64,000 bases of DNA from Bacteroidetes bacterium GWF2_40_14 (lineage in GTDB: Bacteria; Bacteroidota; Bacteroidia; Bacteroidales; UBA932), in NCBI GenBank assembly GCA_001769195.1, contig MEOK01000020.1:190797-254796 (forward strand), given 5' to 3'. The notes below the pieces were generated by a model. The model was not told where the DNA came from and made no database searches. It saw nothing but the letters and a program-made list of their open reading frames with translations. Positions 25,630 through 34,450 of this stretch are shown piece by piece; the first letter of the stretch is position 1; each line of letters begins with the position of its first letter. Position numbers and translations under genes: made by a program.

Positions 25630-26129
25630 TTACTTACTTTTAAAAAAATTATGATTCGCTAATATCTGTGCATTTTGTTGCCTGGTAACCTTAATGTACT
25701 TTAGAAATGCTCTCTCTGTTGTATGGCCCGTTATCATCATAATTTAAATAGATGGTATCCGGATAAGTACATATTCGTTGCACCAGAACGTCTCGCGGTA
25801 TGCGATGTTATCAGCTCATACTTTTTGAAAGTCCGTGTAACCTTTTCACCACCCTCAGTTTTTGTGACGATTATTGGCTCGTTCATCCCCGCCAGTTCGC
25901 CAACCTCTTTGATAAACTCGTTGAGTTTTGGCTCAGATTGTTTGGGAAGTTTATAATCATACCGCTCCAAAATTTCCTTATCAATATAATCCTTTTTTTT
26001 CCAGTATTTCACCGGCACCACTTCCGCTATGGGATATTTAAAGGGCTTCTTCTGGCCGGCAAAAATGTACATATAAATTAAACTACAATCTTTGTTCGGT
26101 TCCTTAAGAATAAACTTTGTTGAGATCAT
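25630..26129 (-). pseudogene. Tyrosine recombinase (integrase) remnant, internally deleted and frameshifted
   Basis: It begins like Bacteroidetes integrases (STKFILKEP, then KYWKKK). It then jumps to the C-terminal catalytic part: LNEFIKEVGELAGMNEP, HTARRSGATNMYLSG and, after a frame change near 25741, ITGHTTERAFLKYIKVT. About 190 central residues, including the first catalytic Arg box, are missing. One base is lost between TTTAAATT and ATGATG. The His-x2-Arg, His and nucleophilic Tyr motifs survive. It is inactive, but it marks the AbiH block as a former integrative element. Confidence 0.85.
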
Positions 26130-26153
26130 GGGGAATGATTAAGGAAATGATTA
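26130..26153 (+). repeat. Short direct repeat, candidate attachment site (right)
   Basis: GGGGAATGATTAAGGAAATG followed by ATTA. It matches 22457-22481 in the same orientation and sits immediately before the integrase start codon. Confidence 0.5.
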
Positions 26154-26230
26154 CAAAGATAATAATTTATTTAATGCAATAAATGAAGTAAAAATAAGTA
26201 GATAAATATCTGTAAATTAAAGATAGTCAA

Positions 26231-26353
26231 GGCTGACCGCATGCAAATGCATTTGCTGCGGCTGCCCCAAATAAAAAAGGGCTTAGCCCCTTAATTTTTT
26301 TGCTTTGTTGGCCCCCCCCACCGCGGATCACCGAGCGCTAGCGAGGTAATCCC
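26231..26353 (+). repeat. Structured ~122-bp repeat, right copy
   Basis: Second copy of 22270-22391 with only a few mismatches. Here ATGCAAATGCAT is a full palindrome. The outer 19-bp inverted repeat and the terminator seen at the left copy are missing. Confidence 0.7.
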
Positions 26354-26435
26354 AAGGTGGAGCAGAGCAGAGTCCTAAGTTTTTTATTATCCTAAAAATC
26401 TGATAGCTTTTAAATCACATTAAAAAAAATATTTT

Positions 26436-26473
26436 TATATTTGCAAAAGGATACACAAATCGTATCTATTTGC
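26436..26473 (+). promoter_or_regulatory. Promoter -7 element and palindromic operator of AbiE pair 1
   Basis: TATATTTG at 26436-26443 is a Bacteroidota -7 element. It overlaps an inverted repeat with arms GCAAAAGGATAC (26443-26454) and GTATCTATTTGC (26462-26473), matching at 10 of 12 positions. AbiEi antitoxins are known to repress their own promoters by binding inverted repeats, so this is the likely operator. Confidence 0.5.
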
Positions 26474-26482
26474 AATTTGAAT

Positions 26483-27298
26483 ATGTCAAATAAAACAACC
26501 ATATCATACGGGTATATAGAGAAATTTCTATCGGATATTCGCTCGAGAGGCAGGTATGCTTTTACACTTGAGGAGCTGATGGAGGAATTTAATCTCCCTT
26601 ACTTAACAATCAAACAAGGGCTGTATCGACTTAAATTGAAAAAAGTAATTTTTCAAGTGAGACAGGGGTTTTACACAATTGTCCCACCAGAATATTCTGC
26701 TCAAGGGATAATCCCTCTCTATTTTTATTTGGATGATTTGATGAAGTATCTTGGCAGAACATATTATTTAAGTCTGCTCTCAGCAGCCGCATTACATGGA
26801 GCAGCTCATCAGCAACCTATGGAGTTCTTTGTGACAATTCAACATCCTGCCCTCAGAAGCATTAAGAATAAGAAGGTGAAAATAAATTTTGTCCTAAAGA
26901 ACAATTGGCCAGAGGAGGCAATAGTTCAGCATAAGACAAATTCTGGATACATAAATGTATCTTCACCTGAATGGACAGCATTGGATCTTATGGCTTATGC
27001 TGATAAATTTGGACTTAATCGTGTGGTTACTGTCATTCAGGAATTAGCAGCAGAAATTAAAGTCTCTAATCTTTTTAGAGCTGCAATAAAATATGATAAT
27101 ATCTCCAATTTACAGCGCTTGGGATATATTCTGGATAATTTTATTGATGAGGAGAATAAATTAGCCGATTCGTTGCATAAAGTATTGGAGAAAAAGAAAT
27201 ACAATTTGATATTATTGTCTCCTGTAAAAGGGAAAAAAGGAGAAATTGATAAAAAATGGAGAGTGAGAAAAAATATGGAAATCGAAAGTGACTTATGA
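26483..27298 (+). CDS. AbiEi-type antitoxin (type IV toxin-antitoxin), pair 1
   Basis: 271 residues from ATG 26483 (a frame from 26441 would start inside the promoter). An N-terminal winged-helix region (FTLEELMEEFNLPYLTIKQGLYRLKLKKVIF..RQGFYTIVPPEY) precedes the AbiEi C-terminal domain (YYLSLLSAAALHGAAHQQP, VSSPEWTALDLMAY). The antitoxin represses the operon and counters the toxin. It overlaps the toxin gene by 4 nt (ATGA), the usual arrangement. Confidence 0.8.
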   Translation: MSNKTTISYGYIEKFLSDIRSRGRYAFTLEELMEEFNLPYLTIKQGLYRLKLKKVIFQVRQGFYTIVPPEYSAQGIIPLYFYLDDLMKYLGRTYYLSLLSAAALHGAAHQQPMEFFVTIQHPALRSIKNKKVKINFVLKNNWPEEAIVQHKTNSGYINVSSPEWTALDLMAYADKFGLNRVVTVIQELAAEIKVSNLFRAAIKYDNISNLQRLGYILDNFIDEENKLADSLHKVLEKKKYNLILLSPVKGKKGEIDKKWRVRKNMEIESDL

Positions 27299-28086
27299 TA
27301 CCTCAAAGATACATAGAAGAATGGAAAATTTCTGCTCCGTGGCCTAATGATGCCCAGGTCGAGCAGGATCTGATAATAGCAAGAGCCTTAGTTGAAATTT
27401 TTTCCGATGATATGTTAAGGGAATCGTTGGCATTTAGAGGGGGTACAGCTCTTCATAAGCTCTATGTGCAGCCTCAAGCCCGATATTCTGAAGATATTGA
27501 TTTAGTGCAAATTAAGCCAGAACCCATTAATCCGATACTTAAAAGAATAAGGGAGCGACTTTCGTTCATGGGGACAAAGAGAACAGTAAAACAACATATT
27601 CACAATAATACTATCATTTACAGGTTTGAAACAGAAATTCAGCCCATTATTAATATGAGATTAAAAATAGAGATCAATACACGTGAACATTTTGATGTCT
27701 TAGGGATGAAACTTATTCCTTATCAGATTAAAAACGGATGGTTTTCTGGTGAATGTAATTTGAATTGTTATGATTTGGAGGAGTTATTGGGGACGAAACT
27801 AAGAGCATTATACCAACGGCGCAAAGGGAGGGATTTGTTTGATTTATATTGGACTTTAAGAAACCATGAAATTGATGAAGAGAAAGTTGTTAAATGCTAT
27901 AAAGCTTACATGAAATACTCTGTAAAACAACCACCTACTCAAAAACAGTTTTTAGCAAACATTGAAGAGAAGATGAAAGATATTGAGTTCACTCAGGATA
28001 TTCATATAATCCTAAAACAGGGAGTTGATTATAATAACGAGACGGCTTGGGCCTTAGTAAACGAAAAATTGATTAGTAAAATATAG
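27295..28086 (+). CDS. AbiEii-type nucleotidyltransferase toxin, pair 1
   Basis: 263 residues of the AbiEii/AbiGii nucleotidyltransferase family. FRGGTALHK (GGT at 49-51) is followed by RYSEDIDL with catalytic Asp67 and Asp69, then a KLRALYQRRKGRDLFDLYW block (motif with conserved Lys and Asp). Members add nucleotides to tRNA acceptor ends and stop growth. The motifs are intact, so it is probably active. The stop codon lies at the edge of the right long direct repeat. Confidence 0.85.
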   Translation: MIPQRYIEEWKISAPWPNDAQVEQDLIIARALVEIFSDDMLRESLAFRGGTALHKLYVQPQARYSEDIDLVQIKPEPINPILKRIRERLSFMGTKRTVKQHIHNNTIIYRFETEIQPIINMRLKIEINTREHFDVLGMKLIPYQIKNGWFSGECNLNCYDLEELLGTKLRALYQRRKGRDLFDLYWTLRNHEIDEEKVVKCYKAYMKYSVKQPPTQKQFLANIEEKMKDIEFTQDIHIILKQGVDYNNETAWALVNEKLISKI

Positions 28087-28231
28087 AAAAACACATTCTT
28101 TTAGGTATTGAATCCACAGGAAAAACGACAAAAATTCCTGTGACCAATTAATGACCTATTGAAAATATGAAAAGATAACGTATTGATATTTAGTTTGTCA
28201 TAGAAATAGGTTCACAACCCAACCGAGTCGC
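28085..28231 (+). repeat. Long imperfect direct repeat, right copy
   Basis: Matches 22076-22217: AGAAAAACACATTCTTTTAG, GACCAATTAATGACCTATTG and a CACAACCCAACCGAGTC end. It begins at the stop codon of the AbiEii gene. Confidence 0.6.
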
Positions 28232-28297
28232 TAAAATGTTCAAAAACAGACAAAACCTACAATATCAAGTAATAGGTTTGTTTATTTTCAATTTGTC

Positions 28298-28326
28298 CGG
28301 AATAATGGTTAAAAAAATGGTCACAA
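28298..28326 (+). repeat. Possible third, diverged copy of the candidate attachment repeat
   Basis: CGGAATAATGGTTAAAAAAA followed by TGGTCACAA resembles the GGAATGATTA double unit at 22457 and 26130. It lies ~70 nt after the right long repeat. The similarity is weak. Confidence 0.3.
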
Positions 28327-28348
28327 TTAGATGTTTCATCAAATTAAT

Positions 28349-28385
28349 TTTGTTTGTCGCAAAATATATCTAAATTTGCGACAAA
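28349..28385 (+). promoter_or_regulatory. Promoter of AbiE pair 2 with perfect 11-bp inverted-repeat operator
   Basis: TTTG at 28349-28352 and TAAATTTG at 28371-28378 (18-nt spacer) form the promoter. The perfect arms TTTGTCGCAAA (28353-28363) and TTTGCGACAAA (28375-28385) are spaced 22 bp centre to centre, two helical turns, and cover the spacer and the -7 element. This is a textbook position for AbiEi autorepression. Confidence 0.65.
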
Positions 28386-28403
28386 TCTTCATGGGATTAT
28401 TAT

Positions 28404-29006
28404 ATGCAAAAAACTGTAAATGAAATAGAAAGTCTAATAAAACAGAAGCAAAAAGGGAAAATATATTTTGCTTCAGACTTTGTATTAATGGGTACTCCAA
28501 AGACAATAAATAAATCTTTGGAGAGATTGGAGCAATCGAAAACTATAATTAGAATAGCAAGGGGAATTTACTACTATCCAAAAACCGATACAAAATTAGG
28601 TTTAGGTATCCTCTATCCTTCACTGGAAGAGATCGCAAAAGAAATTGCCAAGAGGGATAAGGCAAGAATAGTTCCAACAGGTATTTATGCATTGAATAAA
28701 TTAGGATTATCAACTCAAGTTCCCATGAATATTGTATACCTGACAGATGGAACTCCAAGAAGAATAAAAATTGGAGATGGCAAGGGAATTCTTTTCAAAC
28801 ATACAGCTCCCAAAAATTTAGCCTATAAAAATGATCTTATATTATTAATCGTTTCTGCTCTTAAAGCTATTGGAAAAGAAAATATCAAAAATGAAGATAT
28901 TGAAAAGTTGCGAATCCTGCTCTCTTCTAGACAAATATCAGACTGGAAAGATGACCTTAAATTAGCCCCCGCATGGATTAAACAAATATTAATATCAAAA
29001 GTATGA
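28404..29006 (+). CDS. AbiEi-type antitoxin (DUF6088-like), pair 2
   Basis: 200 residues: an N-terminal winged helix (GKIYFASDFVLMGTPKTINKSLERLEQSKTIIRIARGIYYYP) and a smaller AbiEi-like C-terminal domain (ARIVPTGIYALNKLGLS, NIVYLTDGTPRRI). It is shorter than and clearly not a recent copy of the antitoxin of pair 1. The 4-nt overlap with the toxin gene and the palindrome over the promoter support an autoregulated type IV system. Confidence 0.8.
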   Translation: MQKTVNEIESLIKQKQKGKIYFASDFVLMGTPKTINKSLERLEQSKTIIRIARGIYYYPKTDTKLGLGILYPSLEEIAKEIAKRDKARIVPTGIYALNKLGLSTQVPMNIVYLTDGTPRRIKIGDGKGILFKHTAPKNLAYKNDLILLIVSALKAIGKENIKNEDIEKLRILLSSRQISDWKDDLKLAPAWIKQILISKV

Positions 29007-30016
29007 ATGAGTGGTTAAGGCTATCACAAGATGACAGAAAAACGGTAATATTACAGACCGCAGCCAAATTAAATCTTTCAGTAGAAGCGATAGAAAAGGA
29101 TTGGTGGGTAACTATTGCATTAAGAGCATTATTCCAGTGTGATTTTGCCAACGCAATGGTATTTAAAGGTGGAACTTCATTAAGTAAAGCATGGAAGTTA
29201 ATTGAGAGATTTTCTGAAGACATTGATATAGCGATAGATAGATCTTATCTGGGATTTTCCGGAGAGTTGAAGAAAAAAGAAATTACAGAATTAAGAAGAG
29301 CATCTTGTTCTTTTGTTAATACAATTTTGCTTTATCAACTTGATCAGAACCTTAAATCAATAGGTGTAACAGGGTACAAACTCTCACTCAAAGAATTAAA
29401 AGATACAACAGCAGATCCTCAGGTAGTTGAACTTAGCTTTGATTCTCTATTTGGAGAGGGTGAGTATATTAAAGAAAAGGTATTAATAGAGATTGGTGCC
29501 AGATCATTAATAGAACCGTCTCAGAATAAAGTAATAAAATCCTTAATTAGTGAGCAATACCCGAATTCAAATTTTGCGGATAAGGATTTTGACATACCAA
29601 CTGTTCTGCCTACCAGAACTTTTTTAGAAAAAGCTTTTTTACTCCATGAGAAATTTCAAAAACCAGTTGACCCAAGTGGAGTTATTAGGTTGAGTAGACA
29701 TTTCTATGACTTGGAAAAACTAATGGATACAGATTTTGCCAAGGCAGCACTTGCAGATAAAATTTTATATGAATCGATTGTAGAGCATAGGCGTAAATTG
29801 ACCAAGATAAGCGGGATAGATTATTCAACACACAACCCTCAAGCAATAAACTTTATACCTCCTGTTCACATAATTGATGCCTTAAAATCAGATTATGAAG
29901 ATATGCAGTCGAGTATGATTTATGGTGAATCCTTATCTTTTGATTCATTAATCAGTCGTATTACAGAATTGAATAATAGATTTCATCTTAGACAATATCT
30001 TGATCCTCGATTTTAA
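29003..30016 (+). CDS. AbiEii-type nucleotidyltransferase toxin, pair 2
   Basis: 337 residues. The nucleotidyltransferase core is FKGGTSLSKAWKLIERFSEDID (GGT at 56-58, Asp73 and Asp75). Later motifs include VLIEIGARS and a HFYDLEKL block with a trailing helical domain. It belongs to the longer AbiEii branch usually paired with DUF6088 antitoxins. Catalytic residues are intact. It is the last gene of the island before the convergent secreted-protein gene. Confidence 0.85.
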   Translation: MNEWLRLSQDDRKTVILQTAAKLNLSVEAIEKDWWVTIALRALFQCDFANAMVFKGGTSLSKAWKLIERFSEDIDIAIDRSYLGFSGELKKKEITELRRASCSFVNTILLYQLDQNLKSIGVTGYKLSLKELKDTTADPQVVELSFDSLFGEGEYIKEKVLIEIGARSLIEPSQNKVIKSLISEQYPNSNFADKDFDIPTVLPTRTFLEKAFLLHEKFQKPVDPSGVIRLSRHFYDLEKLMDTDFAKAALADKILYESIVEHRRKLTKISGIDYSTHNPQAINFIPPVHIIDALKSDYEDMQSSMIYGESLSFDSLISRITELNNRFHLRQYLDPRF

Positions 30017-30096
30017 AAATAAATTATTCCGGGTAAAGTAGAAGAGGGAAACGCCACAGCGGTTGTAGGTTTTATAAATATTATTCTTTCTTGAAA

Positions 30097-31110
30097 TCAA
30101 TTATTACCCCATTTTTTATATTTAATTGAAATATCGGACAGTTTAATATCAACATGTGAACCATCAACCATTTGTGCGTTATAATGTAAATTGACGGGGA
30201 TCAGAACTGTATTCATCATGGGCTTTTTATGTGTGAAAATCTCACAATCACATTTGATGCTGAATTTATTAATAATCATATTTTTATTGAGGTTTGTATT
30301 AACAGCTTCAAACTCTACAGAATGGATAAATTTTGTATTCTTATCTACATACAGAATAATTTGGTACGAATATCCAATATACGTTTGTGGATATGAAATT
30401 CTGAATACTTTATAATTGTCTTTGACACCAAGATAACTGTAATGTGGTTTATAAATCCCATACGATTTATTTCTGCAGATTTCCAGCGCTTTTATAATAG
30501 AATGGAGAGCAATATGGGTGTTAAAGTTTAAAAGGCGACCAGTTTTTGTAGTATCGCTATCAGTAGTAAATTTCAAAGGGTGATGAAACCAACCTCTACT
30601 TCTATATGAGAAATTTTTAGACCAAGCTTCATTAGCTGCTTCAAGTGATCCAATAACATAATAAACCTTTTGGGTAGTATCCTGAAACTTAGCATCAAAT
30701 TTAGAGTCCATTATACAATTATAGTTGAGTTGGGGAATGATCTTGGTGTTCTTTCTAAACAATTTCTCAGGATCTCGTAAGGTTACTACCAGCTCGTCAA
30801 GTATAAAAGCTGATTCTTCAATATAGAAACAATATTTTCCGATTTTTTTCAGAGATACATCAAAAAGTATCCATTGAGAAGAGGTCCCTAAATACCTGAC
30901 ACTAATAGTATCTTTATCGACGAGTTTATTTGTGGGGATTATTGCTACTCCTAGTGTATCACTGGTGGCTAATGGTTTGCCATTTACAAGGATGAAAGCA
31001 TATGGCATTGGCTGTGAATTTTTATTCAAAACTGTTATTTCAATATTTTGAGCGAAGGATATTCCGTGCCAAAACAGAACGGTAATTATCAGTAAAAAAT
31101 ATCTTTTCAT
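30097..31110 (-). CDS. Secreted protein with carboxypeptidase-regulatory-like domain
   Basis: 337 residues with a signal peptide (to ~residue 20, GISFAQN). It starts with a CarboxypepD_reg-like beta-sandwich (IEITVLNKNSQPMPYAFILVNG, TSDTLGVAIIP). A ~230-residue domain follows with paired tyrosines and GYSYQIILYVDKNTKFIHSVEFEAVN, reminiscent of the transthyretin-like/DUF5686-type secreted proteins. No membrane anchor and no catalytic motif. Function unknown; likely periplasmic or outer-membrane associated. Transcribed alone. Confidence 0.5.
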   Translation of the reverse strand: MKRYFLLIITVLFWHGISFAQNIEITVLNKNSQPMPYAFILVNGKPLATSDTLGVAIIPTNKLVDKDTISVRYLGTSSQWILFDVSLKKIGKYCFYIEESAFILDELVVTLRDPEKLFRKNTKIIPQLNYNCIMDSKFDAKFQDTTQKVYYVIGSLEAANEAWSKNFSYRSRGWFHHPLKFTTDSDTTKTGRLLNFNTHIALHSIIKALEICRNKSYGIYKPHYSYLGVKDNYKVFRISYPQTYIGYSYQIILYVDKNTKFIHSVEFEAVNTNLNKNMIINKFSIKCDCEIFTHKKPMMNTVLIPVNLHYNAQMVDGSHVDIKLSDISIKYKKWGNN

Positions 31111-31320
31111 AATGTCCAGCCTGTTATATGTTTAAGAAGTCATTTTGCTGTTTATTAATGACATTCCAAAATTTGGGCCAGATATTAATATATTGTTGTA
31201 AAAACCCCTCAGCAACTCTCTTTCAATTCTGTAGCCTGAAAAATTAAATTGGAATAAATAAAATTATCCGTAAATTTAATCGCCTATGACTATAACAATA
31301 TTACATATAACCAGAATTAT

Positions 31321-32547
31321 ATGAAAACAAAGATTACCATAATAATTTTAGCAATGCTTGCTTGTTTGGCGTGCAAAACTAACGGTTCAAAAAATAAAAG
31401 TCAGTCAGATAGCATTACAGTTAATTCTGGAAATACCGGACTTTTAGAGATTGATATTACAAAAGAATATCCTGCCAAAAGAATTAGTTTACAAGAAATT
31501 GCCGACATCGAATATATCCAATTAGAAAAGAAGGAGAATATAATCCCGGATAGAATCCGATATATTTCTGATAGCATAATTATAGCGATTGAATATAAAC
31601 ATGGAGATATTATTACATATACCGGAGATGGTAAATTCATCTCAAAATTCAACAAAAAAGGTAGAAGCGGAGAAGAATATCAAAGCATTGGAAGTATCGC
31701 GTACAGTTCGGAAGACAGGGAACTTTTTATCACGGACTATTTGCTATTACATAGAATTCAGGTATATTCAATTGATGGATTATACAGGCGCACATTGAAT
31801 CATCCACAAGGCTCATGGATAACTAAAATATACAATTTTGATAGTGAAACCCTGTTGGCATATGAAGATCCTGATGTCAATGTCCACAAGAAAAATAACG
31901 ATATATTTACACCATATCTTTTTATATCAAAAAAGGATGGTTCGATTGTTTCAAAAGTGAATATTTCTTTCAAAAAAGAGGATAGGATATCTGCGATTAA
32001 AGTAAAAGTTATTGATAAATTTAGATCTATTCAAGCAAGTATTACGCAGACCAATATTATTAAAAGCAATGGAAATTATATCATAGGGGATTTATCTGTA
32101 GACACAATATTTATGGTGAAAAATGACAAATCCATCACACCTATCGTTGTTAAGAATAGAGGGAACGATCCGGATCCAAATTTGTTGCCGTTTTTAGTAT
32201 ATAAAAATGATAAATACTCTTTTTTTACAGTCATTGATTTTAATTTAGATTTGGACACACTTACTAATTTAAATAACCCAAAAATTGACTCAAGATATTT
32301 ACTATATAATGCATCAGATGGACAAATTAATGAAATTACACTATATAATGAAGATTATCCAGAAAATGACATTGATATAGATGGTATAGGGACGTTATCT
32401 CAAAAAGGATATGCAGTATATTCCATCGAAGCATATAAACTTGTAGATGCATATAAGAAAGAAAATCTTAAGGGAGAGCTTAAGGCAATAGCGTCAAAAT
32501 TAACGGATGATGATAACCGGGTACTGGTCAAAGTATTTTTTAAATAG
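31321..32547 (+). CDS. 6-bladed beta-propeller lipoprotein
   Basis: 408 residues. The SPII signal has Cys16 or Cys19 (LACLACKTNG). A repeated-blade pattern follows, with motifs such as YTGDGKFISKFNKKGRSGEEYQ and ITDYLLLHRIQVYSIDGLY, matching the 6-bladed beta-propeller (DUF4934/NHL-like) lipoproteins abundant in Bacteroidales. No catalytic residues recognisable; often a binding or surface protein. It is a single gene followed by the MutS-like gene, which has its own promoter. Confidence 0.75.
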   Translation: MKTKITIIILAMLACLACKTNGSKNKSQSDSITVNSGNTGLLEIDITKEYPAKRISLQEIADIEYIQLEKKENIIPDRIRYISDSIIIAIEYKHGDIITYTGDGKFISKFNKKGRSGEEYQSIGSIAYSSEDRELFITDYLLLHRIQVYSIDGLYRRTLNHPQGSWITKIYNFDSETLLAYEDPDVNVHKKNNDIFTPYLFISKKDGSIVSKVNISFKKEDRISAIKVKVIDKFRSIQASITQTNIIKSNGNYIIGDLSVDTIFMVKNDKSITPIVVKNRGNDPDPNLLPFLVYKNDKYSFFTVIDFNLDLDTLTNLNNPKIDSRYLLYNASDGQINEITLYNEDYPENDIDIDGIGTLSQKGYAVYSIEAYKLVDAYKKENLKGELKAIASKLTDDDNRVLVKVFFK

Positions 32548-32574
32548 AAATTTCTCTACCAGCATTACTCTAAA

Positions 32575-32603
32575 TTGCACATGGCAATGTTTGTTTATAT
32601 TTG
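32575..32603 (+). promoter_or_regulatory. Promoter of the MutS-like gene
   Basis: TTG at 32575-32577, an 18-nt spacer and TATATTTG at 32596-32603 match the Bacteroidota promoter. Transcription would begin near the AAAAGGATAC stretch, which also follows the -7 element of AbiE pair 1. A short CGACA...TGTCG inverted repeat lies just downstream. Confidence 0.5.
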
Positions 32604-32642
32604 CAAAAGGATACCGACATCGTAACTGTCGAATAATAAATT

Positions 32643-34442
32643 ATGCAAAATACCATTGCCGATTTCTATAATGACAAAATATTAACCTTAGAATCAGAGA
32701 TTAAGAAGATCAGAAGGTATATCACATACCTCTATTTACTGCGTCTTTTTACTTTTATTTCATTTGCTTCTTTTCTGATAATTTTTTTTCTTCACAGACA
32801 TGATTATCTCTATCTTATACTCTCTTTGACGAGTTTAGTATTATTCTTATGTGCTGTTAGACTTGACCTCAAATATGATCATAAAGAGAAGTTTTTGTCA
32901 AATAAACTTCAGATTAATAAAAACGAAGTCATGTTTTTGGAACATCAATACCATGAGCGGGAAACGGGGGATGAGTATAATTATTTGAATCCACATTTGG
33001 CCGCTGATTTTGATGTTTTTGGTAAAGGGTCTCTGTTTCAATATTTAAACCGTACTTCCACTAAAATTGGCAAAGCAATATTTGCAAAAAGACTTTGTCA
33101 ATCACAAATGGACGAGAATCTTATTAGGGAAAGACAGCTTGCAATAGAAGAGTTGGCGGGCAAGAACGATTTTATTCAAGATTTCCAGACACATGGAATG
33201 TTCTTTACCGAAAATGACAATGAATCAGCAAATTTACATTCATGGCTCAATCAGCCTGCCGAAAAAAACAATTTTTTGCGACTATTATGTATAGTAGTAC
33301 CGCTGTTTAATGCGGTATGGATTGCATTAATCGTTTTTGGCGTATTTACATTAAATTCCATAGCATTAATTGTGTTTCTTAATATATTCATAATCTCTTT
33401 GAATTTTAAGAAAATACAAAAAGCACATTCCTTGTTAGGTAAAACAGCCAAGACTTTTGAGAAATATACGGCTCTTATAAAGATGGTAGAGGAAACTGAA
33501 TTTAAATCTGCCTATTTGTCATCTGTAAGACAACAATTGTTTCACAATGGTAATAAAGCAGGTGATTCATTGTCGTCGCTGTTCAAACTATTGAATAAAT
33601 TCGATTTACGATATAATATAATTGTCTCTTTTGTTTTAAATACATTGCTGCTTTTTGATATCCAAGTGTATTATCGCTTAATAAAATGGAAAGAAAAAAA
33701 TAAAGATCTGGTGTTTTTGTGGTTAGATGCTTTGTCTGAGGTAGATGTTCTTATTGGCTTTTCTACCTTTGCATTTAACAACCAAAAATCGGTATGTTAT
33801 CCCAAAATATCTGATAATGAATTTGAAATAAGGGCAATGGCAATGGGGCACCCTCTTTTGCACCACTCGGTAAGAGTCTGCAATGACTTTCATATTTCAG
33901 GAACACCGGCAGTAATGATAATAACCGGAGCAAACATGGCCGGTAAAAGTACCTTCTTAAGGACATTGTCTGTGAATTTGTTATTGGCAATGAATGGCGC
34001 ACCTGTTTGTGCAAAAGATTTTCTGTTTAAACCATGCGAAATACTGTCGAGTATAAAAATTCAGGATTCATTAACAAACAATGAATCTTATTTTTATGCC
34101 GAATTATTAAGATTAAAAGATATCATCACCCATGCAAAAGCAAATCCCGGGACACTTATAATTTTGGATGAAATATTACGAGGTACTAACACTAAAGATA
34201 AGCATTTGGGTTCATTAGGGCTGTTAGAGAAATTGATAAGTATAAACTCGGTTGTGATTATTGCGACACATGATTTAGCTATAGCGGAACTAGAAAAAGA
34301 TTATCCGGAGGTTGTTGCTAACCATTGTTTTGAGGTGGAACTTATGAATGACCAGCTAATATTCGACTATAAATTAAAGAAGGGAATAAGTCAAAAACTA
34401 AATGCCTCTTTTTTAATGAGAAAAATGGAGATAATAAATTGA
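32643..34442 (+). CDS. Membrane-anchored MutS-like ATPase
   Basis: 599 residues. Two N-terminal hydrophobic helices (~25-70) are followed by a MutS core-like helical region interrupted by a second hydrophobic pair (~215-255). The C-terminal MutS ATPase domain has Walker A GANMAGKST (429-437), Walker B LIILDE (Asp509-Glu510) and the ATHD signature. It lacks the mismatch-recognition domain (no GxFxE), so it is unlikely to be the mismatch-repair MutS. This membrane-bound type is common in Bacteroidetes; its role is unknown. It ends 8 nt from the convergent AraC gene. Confidence 0.8.
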   Translation: MQNTIADFYNDKILTLESEIKKIRRYITYLYLLRLFTFISFASFLIIFFLHRHDYLYLILSLTSLVLFLCAVRLDLKYDHKEKFLSNKLQINKNEVMFLEHQYHERETGDEYNYLNPHLAADFDVFGKGSLFQYLNRTSTKIGKAIFAKRLCQSQMDENLIRERQLAIEELAGKNDFIQDFQTHGMFFTENDNESANLHSWLNQPAEKNNFLRLLCIVVPLFNAVWIALIVFGVFTLNSIALIVFLNIFIISLNFKKIQKAHSLLGKTAKTFEKYTALIKMVEETEFKSAYLSSVRQQLFHNGNKAGDSLSSLFKLLNKFDLRYNIIVSFVLNTLLLFDIQVYYRLIKWKEKNKDLVFLWLDALSEVDVLIGFSTFAFNNQKSVCYPKISDNEFEIRAMAMGHPLLHHSVRVCNDFHISGTPAVMIITGANMAGKSTFLRTLSVNLLLAMNGAPVCAKDFLFKPCEILSSIKIQDSLTNNESYFYAELLRLKDIITHAKANPGTLIILDEILRGTNTKDKHLGSLGLLEKLISINSVVIIATHDLAIAELEKDYPEVVANHCFEVELMNDQLIFDYKLKKGISQKLNASFLMRKMEIIN

Positions 34443-34450
34443 CTTAATTC

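Noticed and set aside
32643-34442. Housekeeping mismatch-repair MutS
   Set aside because: Too short (599 residues), no N-terminal mismatch-binding GxFxE domain, and it carries membrane helices.
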